Assembly (NCBI GenBank): GCA_900314375.1
Contig: OMVC01000074.1
Location: 1-13,354, forward strand
DNA from: an uncultured bacterium
Lineage (GTDB): Bacteria > Cyanobacteriota > Vampirovibrionia > Gastranaerophilales > Gastranaerophilaceae
Reading direction: 5' to 3'
DNA length: 13,354 bases
Both the position numbers and the translations under genes were made by a program. This document shows positions 1 to 6,248 of the stretch, piece after piece (position 1 is the first letter of the stretch; each line of letters begins with the position of its first letter). The notes beneath the pieces are model-generated. The model searched no databases. It was not told the DNA's origin and saw only the letters and a list, made by a program, of their open reading frames with translations.

Positions 1-2292
1 AATATAATAAAATCATCATTTACGGATTTGAAAGATGCGGAGTGCGGAAAATTTATTTATGAAGATTTGCCAAAACTTCGCGAAGTTATGGATGTTGTTG
101 TTGATGAAAAAATTACAAAGCAAATGCTTGAAGAACGTCCGCCAATAAATGTTGTTTCAATGGGAATTGATTATGACCAGAGTTTAAAAGCCGAATTAAA
201 TTTTGAATATGACGGAGTCAGAGTTCCGTATTCAAAAATGGCGGAAGATAAAGCACCGTATATTACGATTAAAAAACCGGAAGAAGATTCTATATACTGG
301 GTTAAACGTAATATAAAACATGAAAACGAAGCTTATGCAATGTTGTTGGCTTGCAAATTTGTACCGATGCAGACAAACAATCTGGCGCTTGAGAAAGAAA
401 ACGCAATAGATTTTTATAATTATTACCTAAAACAAGCAGGAGAAGGCTGGAAATTTGAGGAAAAAGACGACATGTCGTTTTTCAAAATTATGGATAATCC
501 GTTTAAACTATGTGCGAAAATTGATTTTTCGGATGAACAGCCTGACAGCTTTGATGTAACCGTTTATGGGGAAGTAGGAGAAGAAATAATTGATTTTAAC
601 GAAATATATGAAACCGCTCAAAAAGATGAAAAATATTCAAGGATAAGAAGTTTAGGCTTTGTTGAATATCCTGTTCAAAGTATTTATGCAATGTTGAGAA
701 CCTTCAACTCATTTGATGTATATAGAAATGACGATAACAGATTTACCGTAAAAACTTTCAGAGCAGGTTTGATAAACGAACTTAAAAATCTTGGTGTAGA
801 ACTAAAATTAAGCGACAGATTTAAGAAATTTTGGGATCAGATGTCAACATTCTCAACTTCTGAGGATTTATCTTTGCCTGAAGGTATCAACGCGCAGTTC
901 CGCGAATACCAATTAAAAGGTTTCGGCTGGTTATGGTTTATGTATAAATACGGACTAAACGGAATTTTGGCGGATGATATGGGGCTTGGTAAGACTTTGC
1001 AAGCTTTAACAGCTATTCAAAAAGCAAAAGAAGTTGACGGACCGATGCCGACATTAGTTGTAGCGCCGACAACGGTTGTATTTAACTGGGAAAATGAAAT
1101 TCAAAAATTTGCGCCGAATTTGAGTTGTTTAAAATTACAAGGCGGGGAGCGAAAACAATTTTTCAAAAAAATTCCTGAATATGATGTTGTCATAACAAGT
1201 TATGCACTTGTTCGTCGTGATATTGCAAAATTAAAAGATGTGAATTTTAGATATATCATTCTTGATGAATCTCAAAATATCAAAAATTCGACATCACAAA
1301 CAGCGATGACTGTTAAACAATTAAATGGTGTACACAAACTCGCATTATCAGGTACTCCAATCGAAAATAAATTGGAAGAATTGTGGTCTGTATTTGACTT
1401 CCTAATGCCGGGATTTTTGTTCTCAATGGGTGAATTTAATTCGCATTATGTAAATCCGATTATGGAACGTCATGATAAAATTGTAGAAAAACGTTTAAAA
1501 TTACAGATTTATCCGTTTATATTGCGTCGTATGAAACGCGACGTTGCAAAAGATTTGCCTGACAAGGTTGAAAACGTTGCATACTGTGAATTAACAGATG
1601 ATCAAAAAGATTTCTATTTACAAGTTCTTGATTCAACAAGAGAAGAATTATTTAAATCAATTGAACAAAACGGACTTGAAAAGAGCAGGATGTCTATATT
1701 CTCCGCATTATTGAGAATGCGTCAAATATGTTGTCACCCGAGACTTTATGATAAAGATAATGTCAAAAATATAATATCTTCGGGTAAATTTGAAAAACTT
1801 AAAGTCATGCTTGAAGAAATTGTATCAGAAGGGCACAGAATATTATTATTCAGCCAATTTGTCAACATGCTTGATATTATAAAAGATTGGTTAGACAGAA
1901 CAGGTATTAAATATGAATACTTGACAGGTAAAACTAAAGACAGAAAAGAAGCGGTTGACAGATTTAATAATGATCCGACAATTCCTATTTTCTTAATAAG
2001 TTTAAAAGCCGGCGGTACGGGCTTGAATTTAACGGGTGCAGATTATGTAATTCATTATGACCCTTGGTGGAACCCTGCAGTTGAAGATCAGGCAACAGAC
2101 AGAGCTTATCGTATCGGCCAAACTAAAAAAGTCTTTGTATACAGACTTATTACCAAAAATACGGTTGAAGAAAAAATTCAAAAACTTAAAGGAGTTAAAA
2201 GAGATCTTGTTGACAGCGTAATCTCTGTAGACAGAAACATAACAAAATCGCTTACAATGGATGATATTCGTGAAATATTCTCCGTTGATTAA
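1..2292 (+). CDS. Snf2/Rad54-family (HepA-like) DEAD/DEAH-box helicase, 5' end missing
   Basis: This is a superfamily 2 Snf2-type ATPase, a DNA translocase that remodels protein-DNA or RNA polymerase-DNA complexes in the cytoplasm. The frame is open from base 1 and a TTG at 28 has no ribosome-binding site, so the true start lies upstream; 763 codons are present. Seen in order (codons counted from base 1): a degenerate N-terminal region of about 290 residues; Walker A DDMGLGKT with Lys at about 331; motif II DESQ at about 422-425 (most relatives have DEAQ or DEAH); motif III LSGTPIENKLEELWS; the Snf2 signature FILRRMKRDV; then the second RecA lobe with LLFSQF, AGGTGLNLTGAD, DPWWNPAVEDQA and the arginine-finger motif DRAYRIGQ near 700-706. 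Relatives are usually 1000-1100 residues, often with a SWIM zinc finger in the part missing here. Family assignment is secure; the biological role in this host is not known. Confidence 0.95.
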   Translation, partial: NIIKSSFTDLKDAECGKFIYEDLPKLREVMDVVVDEKITKQMLEERPPINVVSMGIDYDQSLKAELNFEYDGVRVPYSKMAEDKAPYITIKKPEEDSIYWVKRNIKHENEAYAMLLACKFVPMQTNNLALEKENAIDFYNYYLKQAGEGWKFEEKDDMSFFKIMDNPFKLCAKIDFSDEQPDSFDVTVYGEVGEEIIDFNEIYETAQKDEKYSRIRSLGFVEYPVQSIYAMLRTFNSFDVYRNDDNRFTVKTFRAGLINELKNLGVELKLSDRFKKFWDQMSTFSTSEDLSLPEGINAQFREYQLKGFGWLWFMYKYGLNGILADDMGLGKTLQALTAIQKAKEVDGPMPTLVVAPTTVVFNWENEIQKFAPNLSCLKLQGGERKQFFKKIPEYDVVITSYALVRRDIAKLKDVNFRYIILDESQNIKNSTSQTAMTVKQLNGVHKLALSGTPIENKLEELWSVFDFLMPGFLFSMGEFNSHYVNPIMERHDKIVEKRLKLQIYPFILRRMKRDVAKDLPDKVENVAYCELTDDQKDFYLQVLDSTREELFKSIEQNGLEKSRMSIFSALLRMRQICCHPRLYDKDNVKNIISSGKFEKLKVMLEEIVSEGHRILLFSQFVNMLDIIKDWLDRTGIKYEYLTGKTKDRKEAVDRFNNDPTIPIFLISLKAGGTGLNLTGADYVIHYDPWWNPAVEDQATDRAYRIGQTKKVFVYRLITKNTVEEKIQKLKGVKRDLVDSVISVDRNITKSLTMDDIREIFSVD

Positions 2293-2320
2293 AGGGTAAA
2301 TAAATAATAAATTATATTAT

Positions 2321-2336
2321 CGGGCGGTATAGCCCG
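2321..2336 (+). other. Short hairpin between helicase and sugar transporter
   Basis: CGGGC (2321-2325) can pair with GCCCG (2332-2336) across a 6-nt loop. There is no T tract behind it, so it is a poor terminator. It sits just upstream of the transporter's ribosome-binding site (AAGGGG at 2343-2348). It may be a leader hairpin or a weak attenuator in a helicase-transporter operon. This is inference from one small stem. Confidence 0.3.
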
Positions 2337-2353
2337 AAGGTTAAGGGGTAAAA

Positions 2354-3724
2354 ATGACAGAAAACAGTGAATTAAAACGTTTTACGACGCTGAACTTTTT
2401 AAATTTGGCGCTAGGTTTTTTGGGGTTACAGTTTGCTTGGCAAATGAGAATTGCGTTATCAGAGCCGGTAACTTCAAGTTTAGGGGCTTCGCCATTGTTG
2501 TACAGCTTAATATGGCTGGCAGGTCCGTTTTCAGGGATGGTTGTTCAACCGATTATCGGAGTATTGAGTGATAATACAAAATCACGTTTCGGCAGGAGAA
2601 GGCCGTATTTATTGGGCGGTGCAATAATTACAGCTTTGGCTTTGTGGGCATTTCCGCATTCTGCAGGAATTTCGGATATTATAGGAAATATATTCCATTG
2701 TAATATGCCTGCGTGGGGCGGACTCTTAATTGCGGCGTTACTTATTTGGGTAATTGATGCTTGTATAAATATCGCTCAAGGTCCTTACAGATCGTTAATA
2801 CCTGATGTTGTACCAAGGGAACAGCATGCTCAAGCAAATTCTTATATCAGCCTTGCAATAGGTTTGGGTTCTGTTGTTGCAATGATTGTTGCACCTGCAT
2901 TAAAATATTTCTTCAATTATCAGATGTCAATTCCGGCGCAATTTGTTATGGCAGGTATAGCATTTGCTCTTGCAATGCTTTGGACTTGTATGACAATTCG
3001 TGAAAAATCAACAAAAGAAGTACAAGAGAATATTCAGCTTCAATTGATTGAAACGGGAGAAAAAACAAGTTTTTGGCAGTCATTAAAGGAATTTTTCTTA
3101 TTATCACCGGAAGTAAAGAAAATTTGCACGATGCAATTTTTTACATGGATTGGCATGATGTGTTTATTGATTTATATAACTCCGTTTGTTATGCATACGG
3201 TTTATAATATACCTGACGTTGCGGCAAATCCGATTGCGCAGAGTTTAAAAGATACGGCGCAAAATTATGCATTAATTTGTTTAGCGGTATTTAATCTTGT
3301 TTGCTTTTTGGTCGCAATTCCGATTGGGAATTTGGCAAATAAATTTGGCAATAAGAAAGTTCATATAATATCTATGATATCAATGATTGTTGCATATTTA
3401 GGTTTGGCAATATTCAAATCAAGTCCTGTTGCCGTATTATGCTTGATGGGGTTGTCAGGTATTGGCTGGGCAAGTGTTTGCGCTTTGCCTTTTGCGATGT
3501 TATCAAAATACATAAAACCCGGTACGGAAGGTTCTGTCATGGGTATATTTAATATTTTCATAGCAGGTCCGCAAGTATTTGTATGTACATTGGTTGGTTG
3601 GCTGATAAATGCTTCCGTAATTTCAATAAACGGAAATATCAATCATCATTATGAATATACGTTTTATATAGGTGCTGCGTGTTTATTAGCCGCAGTTTTG
3701 GTAACAAAATCCATAAAAGAATAA
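2354..3724 (+). CDS. SLC45/GPH-like major facilitator, probable sugar:cation symporter
   Basis: The predicted product is a 456-residue polytopic inner-membrane transporter with about 12 hydrophobic segments. Its hallmark is the loop GVLSDNTKSRFGRRRP (about residues 69-84), which matches the conserved 'SD..SRFGRRRP' cytoplasmic loop between helices 2 and 3 of SLC45/plant sucrose transporters and the related GPH family. Those proteins import sucrose, maltose or other oligosaccharides with H+ or Na+. A short central loop (about 215-245) is charged, as expected between the two six-helix halves. The ATG is preceded by AAGGGG with 5-nt spacing. It lies 61 bp after the helicase gene on the same strand with no clear terminator between, so cotranscription is possible. 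A strong terminator follows. The substrate cannot be read from sequence, and no glycosidase lies nearby to hint at one. Confidence 0.88.
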   Translation: MTENSELKRFTTLNFLNLALGFLGLQFAWQMRIALSEPVTSSLGASPLLYSLIWLAGPFSGMVVQPIIGVLSDNTKSRFGRRRPYLLGGAIITALALWAFPHSAGISDIIGNIFHCNMPAWGGLLIAALLIWVIDACINIAQGPYRSLIPDVVPREQHAQANSYISLAIGLGSVVAMIVAPALKYFFNYQMSIPAQFVMAGIAFALAMLWTCMTIREKSTKEVQENIQLQLIETGEKTSFWQSLKEFFLLSPEVKKICTMQFFTWIGMMCLLIYITPFVMHTVYNIPDVAANPIAQSLKDTAQNYALICLAVFNLVCFLVAIPIGNLANKFGNKKVHIISMISMIVAYLGLAIFKSSPVAVLCLMGLSGIGWASVCALPFAMLSKYIKPGTEGSVMGIFNIFIAGPQVFVCTLVGWLINASVISINGNINHHYEYTFYIGAACLLAAVLVTKSIKE

Positions 3725-3727
3725 AGT

Positions 3728-3751
3728 AAGGGCGGAAGAAATTCCGCCTTT
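3728..3751 (+). terminator. Intrinsic terminator after the sugar transporter
   Basis: GGCGGAA (3731-3737) pairs perfectly with TTCCGCC (3742-3748) around a GAAA tetraloop. The stem can extend through AAG/TTT outside it, and an AT-rich stretch (TTTATAAAA) follows. It begins 3 bp after the transporter stop codon and separates it from the tRNA promoter. Confidence 0.85.
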
Positions 3752-3765
3752 ATAAAAAATAAATC

Positions 3766-3794
3766 TTGACATTAAAAAATGTTCTTGATAGTAT
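3766..3794 (+). promoter_or_regulatory. Sigma70-type promoter of tRNA-Lys
   Basis: A consensus -35 TTGACA (3766-3771) is followed, after 17 bp, by TAGTAT (3789-3794) as -10. The predicted start near 3801 would give a 5' leader of roughly 35 nt to be trimmed by RNase P. Position and spacing fit the tRNA gene at 3836. Confidence 0.75.
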
Positions 3795-3835
3795 TTTCTT
3801 ATACACAGCAAGTCGGAAATATGAATAGTTAGCTT

Positions 3836-3908
3836 GCGCTTGTAGCTCAGCAGGTAGAGCACTCCCCTTTTAAGGGATAGGTCGCGCGTTCGAATCGCGC
3901 CAAGCGCA
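3836..3908 (+). tRNA. tRNA-Lys (anticodon UUU)
   Basis: A complete 73-nt cloverleaf is visible. The acceptor stem GCGCTTG/CAAGCGC has 7 pairs and a discriminator A. The D stem is GCTC/GAGC with loop AGCAGGTA. The anticodon arm is CTCCC-CTTTTAA-GGGAT, with the outermost pair (C27/T43) mismatched. The five-nucleotide variable region is AGGTC, and the T arm is GCGCG-TTCGAAT-CGCGC. The anticodon TTT reads AAA/AAG lysine codons. The 3' CCA is not encoded, because the gene is followed by TAAAAG, so it must be added by CCA-adding enzyme. It has its own promoter and is followed at once by a long hairpin. Confidence 0.96.
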
Positions 3909-3946
3909 TAAAAGAAAAGATAGGTTGAACCTATCTTTTCTTTTAT
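3908..3946 (+). terminator. Long hairpin/terminator directly 3' of tRNA-Lys
   Basis: A nearly perfect 19-bp inverted repeat with a single central base (3927) starts at the discriminator base of the tRNA. Its arms contain AAAAGATAGGTT and AACCTATCTTTT, and the right arm is T-rich (TTTTCTTTTAT). It can act as a Rho-independent terminator and as a 3' processing signal for the tRNA. The stem is A/T-rich apart from the GG/CC near the tip. The same hairpin reappears at about 4096-4129. Confidence 0.6.
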
Positions 3947-4001
3947 CTGTTTAGCCAAGATTTGGATGCATTTTGCGTTCGGCGCAAGCGAGCCAAGTGC
4001 G
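3915..4001 (+). repeat. Direct repeat copy A behind tRNA-Lys (about 87 bp)
   Basis: This block recurs as copy B at 4098-4185. Each copy begins with the hairpin AAAAGATAGG...CCTATCTTTT, continues with an identical stretch that includes TTTATCTGTTTAGCCAAGAT, then has a short divergent patch, and ends with an identical GC-rich stretch containing GGCGCAAGCGAGCCAAGTGC. Copy A has one T less in the TTTTGCG run than copy B. No coding potential is evident. Confidence 0.85.
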
Positions 4002-4005
4002 GAGC

Positions 4006-4051
4006 CTTGCACCTTATTAACAAGCTGTCCGCAGGACAAATAAGGTGCAAG
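4006..4051. repeat. Compound GC-rich palindrome between the two direct repeats
   Basis: CTTGCACCTTATT (4006-4018) is the exact reverse complement of AATAAGGTGCAAG (4039-4051). Inside its loop sits a second small stem, TGTCC (4026-4030) with GGACA (4034-4038). The palindrome is flanked on both sides by the direct hexamer GGAGCC (4001-4006 and 4053-4058). It resembles a REP/MITE-type repetitive extragenic element. No open reading frame inside is credible. Confidence 0.75.
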
Positions 4052-4097
4052 CGGAGCCACGTCGTAGGCGAGCGCAGCAAGATATTTGCGTTTTTAT

Positions 4098-4185
4098 AAA
4101 AGATAGGTTCAGCCTATCTTTTCTTTTATCTGTTTAGCCAAGATTAGAGCGCATTTTTGCGTTCGGCGCAAGCGAGCCAAGTGCG
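4098..4185 (+). repeat. Direct repeat copy B behind tRNA-Lys (about 88 bp)
   Basis: This is the second copy of the block at 3915-4001, about 183 bp downstream. Its hairpin tip reads GGTTCAGCC where copy A has GGTTGAACC. The stem survives because a T-A pair becomes a T-G wobble, so the fold may be under selection or recently inverted and copied. It ends in the same GTGCG boundary, after which the sequence returns to AT-rich. Confidence 0.85.
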
Positions 4186-4219
4186 ATAATAAAATTTTGA
4201 CCTGTTATGCATGTTTTAC

Positions 4220-4247
4220 TTGTAAACTTGTGATATTTTAATAATAT
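4220..4247 (+). promoter_or_regulatory. Candidate promoter for the hemolysin III gene
   Basis: TTGTAA (4220-4225) and TAATAT (4242-4247), 16 bp apart, are the best-spaced boxes in this very AT-rich leader. TATGAT at 4249-4254 is an alternative -10. The region 4186-4289 is otherwise featureless. Confidence is low because AT-rich DNA gives many such matches. Confidence 0.35.
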
Positions 4248-4289
4248 TTATGATAAAATTTTTTAATAAAAATTTATTAGGATTGATTA

Positions 4290-4918
4290 ATGGAAGAATT
4301 TAAATACACGCCAAAAGAAGAATTTATGAACGCGTTTACGCATGCTATGGGGGCATTATTTTCAATATATGCTATAGTAATGCTTGCGGTTAGCTCAGCA
4401 ACACCCGTAGAAGCAGCATCAACATCAATATTCGGTGCAACTTTATTTTTGTTGTTTCAATCATCAACCCTGTATCATGCGATGGTTAATGAAACAGCAA
4501 AGAAAGTATTCAGGAAAATAGATCATAGCGCGATATATTTGTTAATTGCGGGTACATATACTCCTATTTTACTATTGACCGTAAAATTTCCGCTTTCGGT
4601 TGCTTTAATGGCCATGACTTGGTACTTAGCTATCTCGGGAATAATATACTCTTGTCTTACTCTGAAATTTAAACACTTATCAACCGGTTTGTATTTGGTA
4701 ATGGGATGGCTGAGTGTGTTTTTGGCGGTTACAATATGGAATAACGCGAGTCATTTGGCACTTTGGTACCTCTTAGCCGGTGGATTGGTATATTCATTAG
4801 GATGTGTTTTTTATCTTTCAAAAAAAGATATACTCATTGTATTTGGCATCTTTTTGTGTTTATAGGTGCTATTTTACATTATTTATGTATTATGGAAGTA
4901 CTAAGAGTAGTAAAATAG
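4290..4918 (+). CDS. Hemolysin III / PAQR-like membrane protein, C-terminus in the -1 frame
   Basis: This is an inner-membrane protein of about seven helices in the hemolysin III (YqfA/PAQR) family, whose members carry a metal site built from three histidines. Seen in frame from the ATG: N-terminal TH (17-18), SSTLYH with His63, the family signature DHSAIYLLIAGTYTP (78-92), and later GGLVYSLG. The ATG frame then reads only a short unrelated tail and stops at 4863-4865 (191 aa). After the A7 run at 4820-4826, the -1 frame encodes exactly the family's usual ending, YTHCIWHLFVFIGAILH, to a stop at 4916-4918. That would give 209 residues, the usual family length, and restores the HxxxH metal ligands (183 and 187). 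The ribosome-binding site is weak (AGGA at 4279-4282, 7 nt from the ATG). The shift could be slippage, a recent mutation or a homopolymer sequencing error. The true cellular role of bacterial family members is unsettled. Confidence 0.85.
4820..4826 (+). other. A7 slippery run causing or allowing a -1 frameshift
   Basis: In the reading frame the run is tcA AAA AAA Gat, which fits the X XXX XXX type of -1 slippery heptamer. Two lysine tRNAs re-pairing one base back would next read AGA-TAT-ACT-CAT and enter the conserved C-terminus. An A8 run in mRNA, made by polymerase slippage, would have the same effect. I see no strong downstream hairpin or well-spaced internal Shine-Dalgarno: AGGA at 4799-4802 is 17 nt away, farther than the classical stimulator distance. 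Confidence 0.6.
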
Positions 4919-4920
4919 AT

Positions 4921-4943
4921 TATAAGTGAAATGGTTACTTATA
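4921..4943. terminator. Weak hairpin between convergent genes
   Basis: TATAAGT (4921-4927) is the reverse complement of ACTTATA (4937-4943), with a 9-nt loop. It lies at the junction of the hemolysin III gene and the convergent HTH gene and overlaps the latter's stop codon. It has no G/C-rich core and no T tract, so termination here is only a possibility. Confidence 0.25.
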
Positions 4944-5496
4944 CATTAATATATTTTCTTGCGCATTCGAGCATTGAGTTTACCAACGCTGCATTTGCAC
5001 TTAAATTCATCCCGTTAGTTTCCAATACTTGCCTTATGCGGCCTTCCCAAATATTATATATATCATCTTTGTCAAGATGCAGTATCTCCCCAATCATTGA
5101 CAATTCTTTCATATCAATCGGCAAAGGATATGCTCCGCGAAGCATATCTACAATATAAACTCTTTGCTTTCGCGGGAAAGCCTTTAAGAAATTTACCACA
5201 CTCATTTTGTTTTTTTTCATTATTTTTTTGATAAAAATAATTGACTCATCTTGCAAAATCGGCTCTTGCGGGATTTTATATTCTTCAAATTCTTCGGGTG
5301 AAATATCCATGACCGTAGCTATACGTTCTAAAGTAGTACTTCTTGTAGAAAACGGTATCGTTTCATCAATTAAATTGTACACATAAGACAGTGTAACCCC
5401 TATCATTTGTGCAAAATCCTTTTTATGCAAAGAATTTTTTTCAAGAAAATTTATTAACTTTTGAGAACTTTTTTCGACTGCTGTTTTTGTTTTCAT
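4939..5496 (-). CDS. XRE-like helix-turn-helix protein with two HTH-like halves
   Basis: The predicted product is a 185-residue cytoplasmic protein, probably a DNA-binding regulator. Residues about 13-70 (FLEKNSLHKKDFAQMIGVTL...LERIATVMDISPEEF) have the helix pattern of a Cro/C1-type HTH: 'Q/A..IGVT.S.V..L' for the recognition helices and the 'L..IA.VMDI' closing helix. Residues about 87-146 repeat the same layout (IMKKNKMSVVNFLKAF...LSMIGEILHLDKDDI), more degenerate, ending again in 'L..IG.ILHLD'. No membrane segment or ligand domain is seen. The start is supported by AGAGGT on the minus strand (5505-5510), 8 nt from the ATG. It is divergent from pth, with 131 bp between, and convergent with hemolysin III. 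Its targets are unknown; autoregulation through the 5497-5627 gap is plausible but unproven. Confidence 0.8.
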   Translation of the reverse strand: MKTKTAVEKSSQKLINFLEKNSLHKKDFAQMIGVTLSYVYNLIDETIPFSTRSTTLERIATVMDISPEEFEEYKIPQEPILQDESIIFIKKIMKKNKMSVVNFLKAFPRKQRVYIVDMLRGAYPLPIDMKELSMIGEILHLDKDDIYNIWEGRIRQVLETNGMNLSANAALVNSMLECARKYINV

Positions 5497-5551
5497 ATAT
5501 ATTACCTCTTTTTATTCTTTAATTTATTTATTATTTATCTGTTTTATATGC

Positions 5552-5596
5552 TTAAACTTTCTATATCGTTATGGTAATATTTATTTAGGGTAAAAT
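5552..5596 (+). promoter_or_regulatory. Candidate promoter(s) for pth
   Basis: TTAAAC (5552-5557) with TAATAT (5575-5580) at exactly 17 bp is one solution. A second possible -10, TAAAAT (5591-5596), pairs with TTATGG (5569-5574) at 16 bp. The whole divergent gap 5497-5627 is extremely A/T-rich, so the leftward promoter of the HTH gene cannot be resolved by eye. Confidence 0.35.
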
Positions 5597-5627
5597 AATA
5601 ATTAAATATTTAATAAAAGGAGCTACC

Positions 5628-6185
5628 GTGAAATTAGTTGCAGGATTAGGCAATATAGGCCCCAAATATACTTGGACCAGACATAATGTAGGATTTATGT
5701 TTGCTGATAAGTGGGTTTTAAATAACAATACCGAATTTAAAGAAAATAAAAAATTAAAATGCTATATTGCAAAATTTGAACACAATTTTCAGGATATTAT
5801 GCTGATAAAACCGACTACATTTATGAATTTATCAGGAGAAGCTGTTATTGCTGTTATGAATTATTACAAAATACCAATTGAAGATTTGCTTGTTGTATAT
5901 GATGATTTGTCTTTAGAATTGGGTAGAATAAGATTTCGTCCTGACGGTTCTGACGGAGGGCACAACGGGATAAAATCAATAATAAAACATTTAGGAACCA
6001 GCGATTTTGCACGATTAAAAATAGGTATTGGGCCACAGCCTCCGATTCCTGCAGAAGAATTTGTTTTGCAAAATTTTTATAAATCACAACTTGATACTTT
6101 AAAGCCGACTTTAAAAAGAGCCGTTGAAGCAGTTGAGTTTTATCTGAATAATGATATGCAAAAAGCTCAAAATTATTATAATTAG
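5628..6185 (+). CDS. pth: Peptidyl-tRNA hydrolase
   Basis: This essential cytoplasmic esterase frees tRNA from peptidyl-tRNA that drops off stalled ribosomes. At 185 residues it has the usual bacterial length. All active-site signatures are present: GLGNIGPKY (6-14) with Asn9; TRHNVG (17-22) with the catalytic His19; the substrate-clamping FMNLSG (65-70) with Asn67; the acidic VVYDDLSL (89-96) with Asp92/93, one of which orients the histidine; and GGHNGIKSI (110-118) with Asn113. The start is GTG, chosen because AAGGAG (5617-5622) lies 5 nt upstream and because the product then begins MKLVAGLGN as in homologues. It is followed by a TPR gene that has its own promoter, so the two need not be one operon. 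Identification is secure. Confidence 0.97.
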   Translation: MKLVAGLGNIGPKYTWTRHNVGFMFADKWVLNNNTEFKENKKLKCYIAKFEHNFQDIMLIKPTTFMNLSGEAVIAVMNYYKIPIEDLLVVYDDLSLELGRIRFRPDGSDGGHNGIKSIIKHLGTSDFARLKIGIGPQPPIPAEEFVLQNFYKSQLDTLKPTLKRAVEAVEFYLNNDMQKAQNYYN

Positions 6186-6188
6186 TAT

Positions 6189-6216
6189 TTTACAAATCAA
6201 CTGTTGATGTTATAAT
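6189..6216 (+). promoter_or_regulatory. Strong promoter with palindrome in the spacer, before the TPR gene
   Basis: The -35 TTTACA (6189-6194) and a consensus -10 TATAAT (6211-6216) lie 16 bp apart. The spacer contains a perfect inverted repeat, ATCAAC-T-GTTGAT (6196-6208), which fits an operator for a dimeric repressor or activator lying between the two boxes. The expected transcript starts near 6223, about 25 nt before the ATG. The promoter boxes are well supported; the operator role is inferred. Confidence 0.65.
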
Positions 6217-6248
6217 AGAATAGCGAGAATATTAAGAAGGAGCAATAT

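Noticed and set aside
28..30. TTG at 28 as the start of the helicase
   Set aside because: The frame is open to base 1, no ribosome-binding site precedes the TTG, and family members are several hundred residues longer at the N-terminus.
3686..4060. Minus-strand 124-codon open frame containing GAIRTRDLSLKRG
   Set aside because: This is the familiar false translation of the antisense of a tRNA gene (here tRNA-Lys) plus the repeat block. It has no ribosome-binding site and its composition follows the RNA gene.
3915..4185. CRISPR array
   Set aside because: There are only two repeat copies, each about 87 bp and separated by about 96 bp, with no regular short repeat-spacer pattern and no cas gene in the window.
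3836..4185. Integrated genetic element with attachment sites at the tRNA-Lys 3' end
   Set aside because: The direct repeats do not include the tRNA 3' sequence itself, the space between them is under 100 bp and carries no integrase, so an att pair is not supported.
4931..5158. Plus-strand 75-codon frame over the HTH gene
   Set aside because: It is entirely antisense to the HTH protein, which has a good ribosome-binding site and domain pattern; the plus frame has none.
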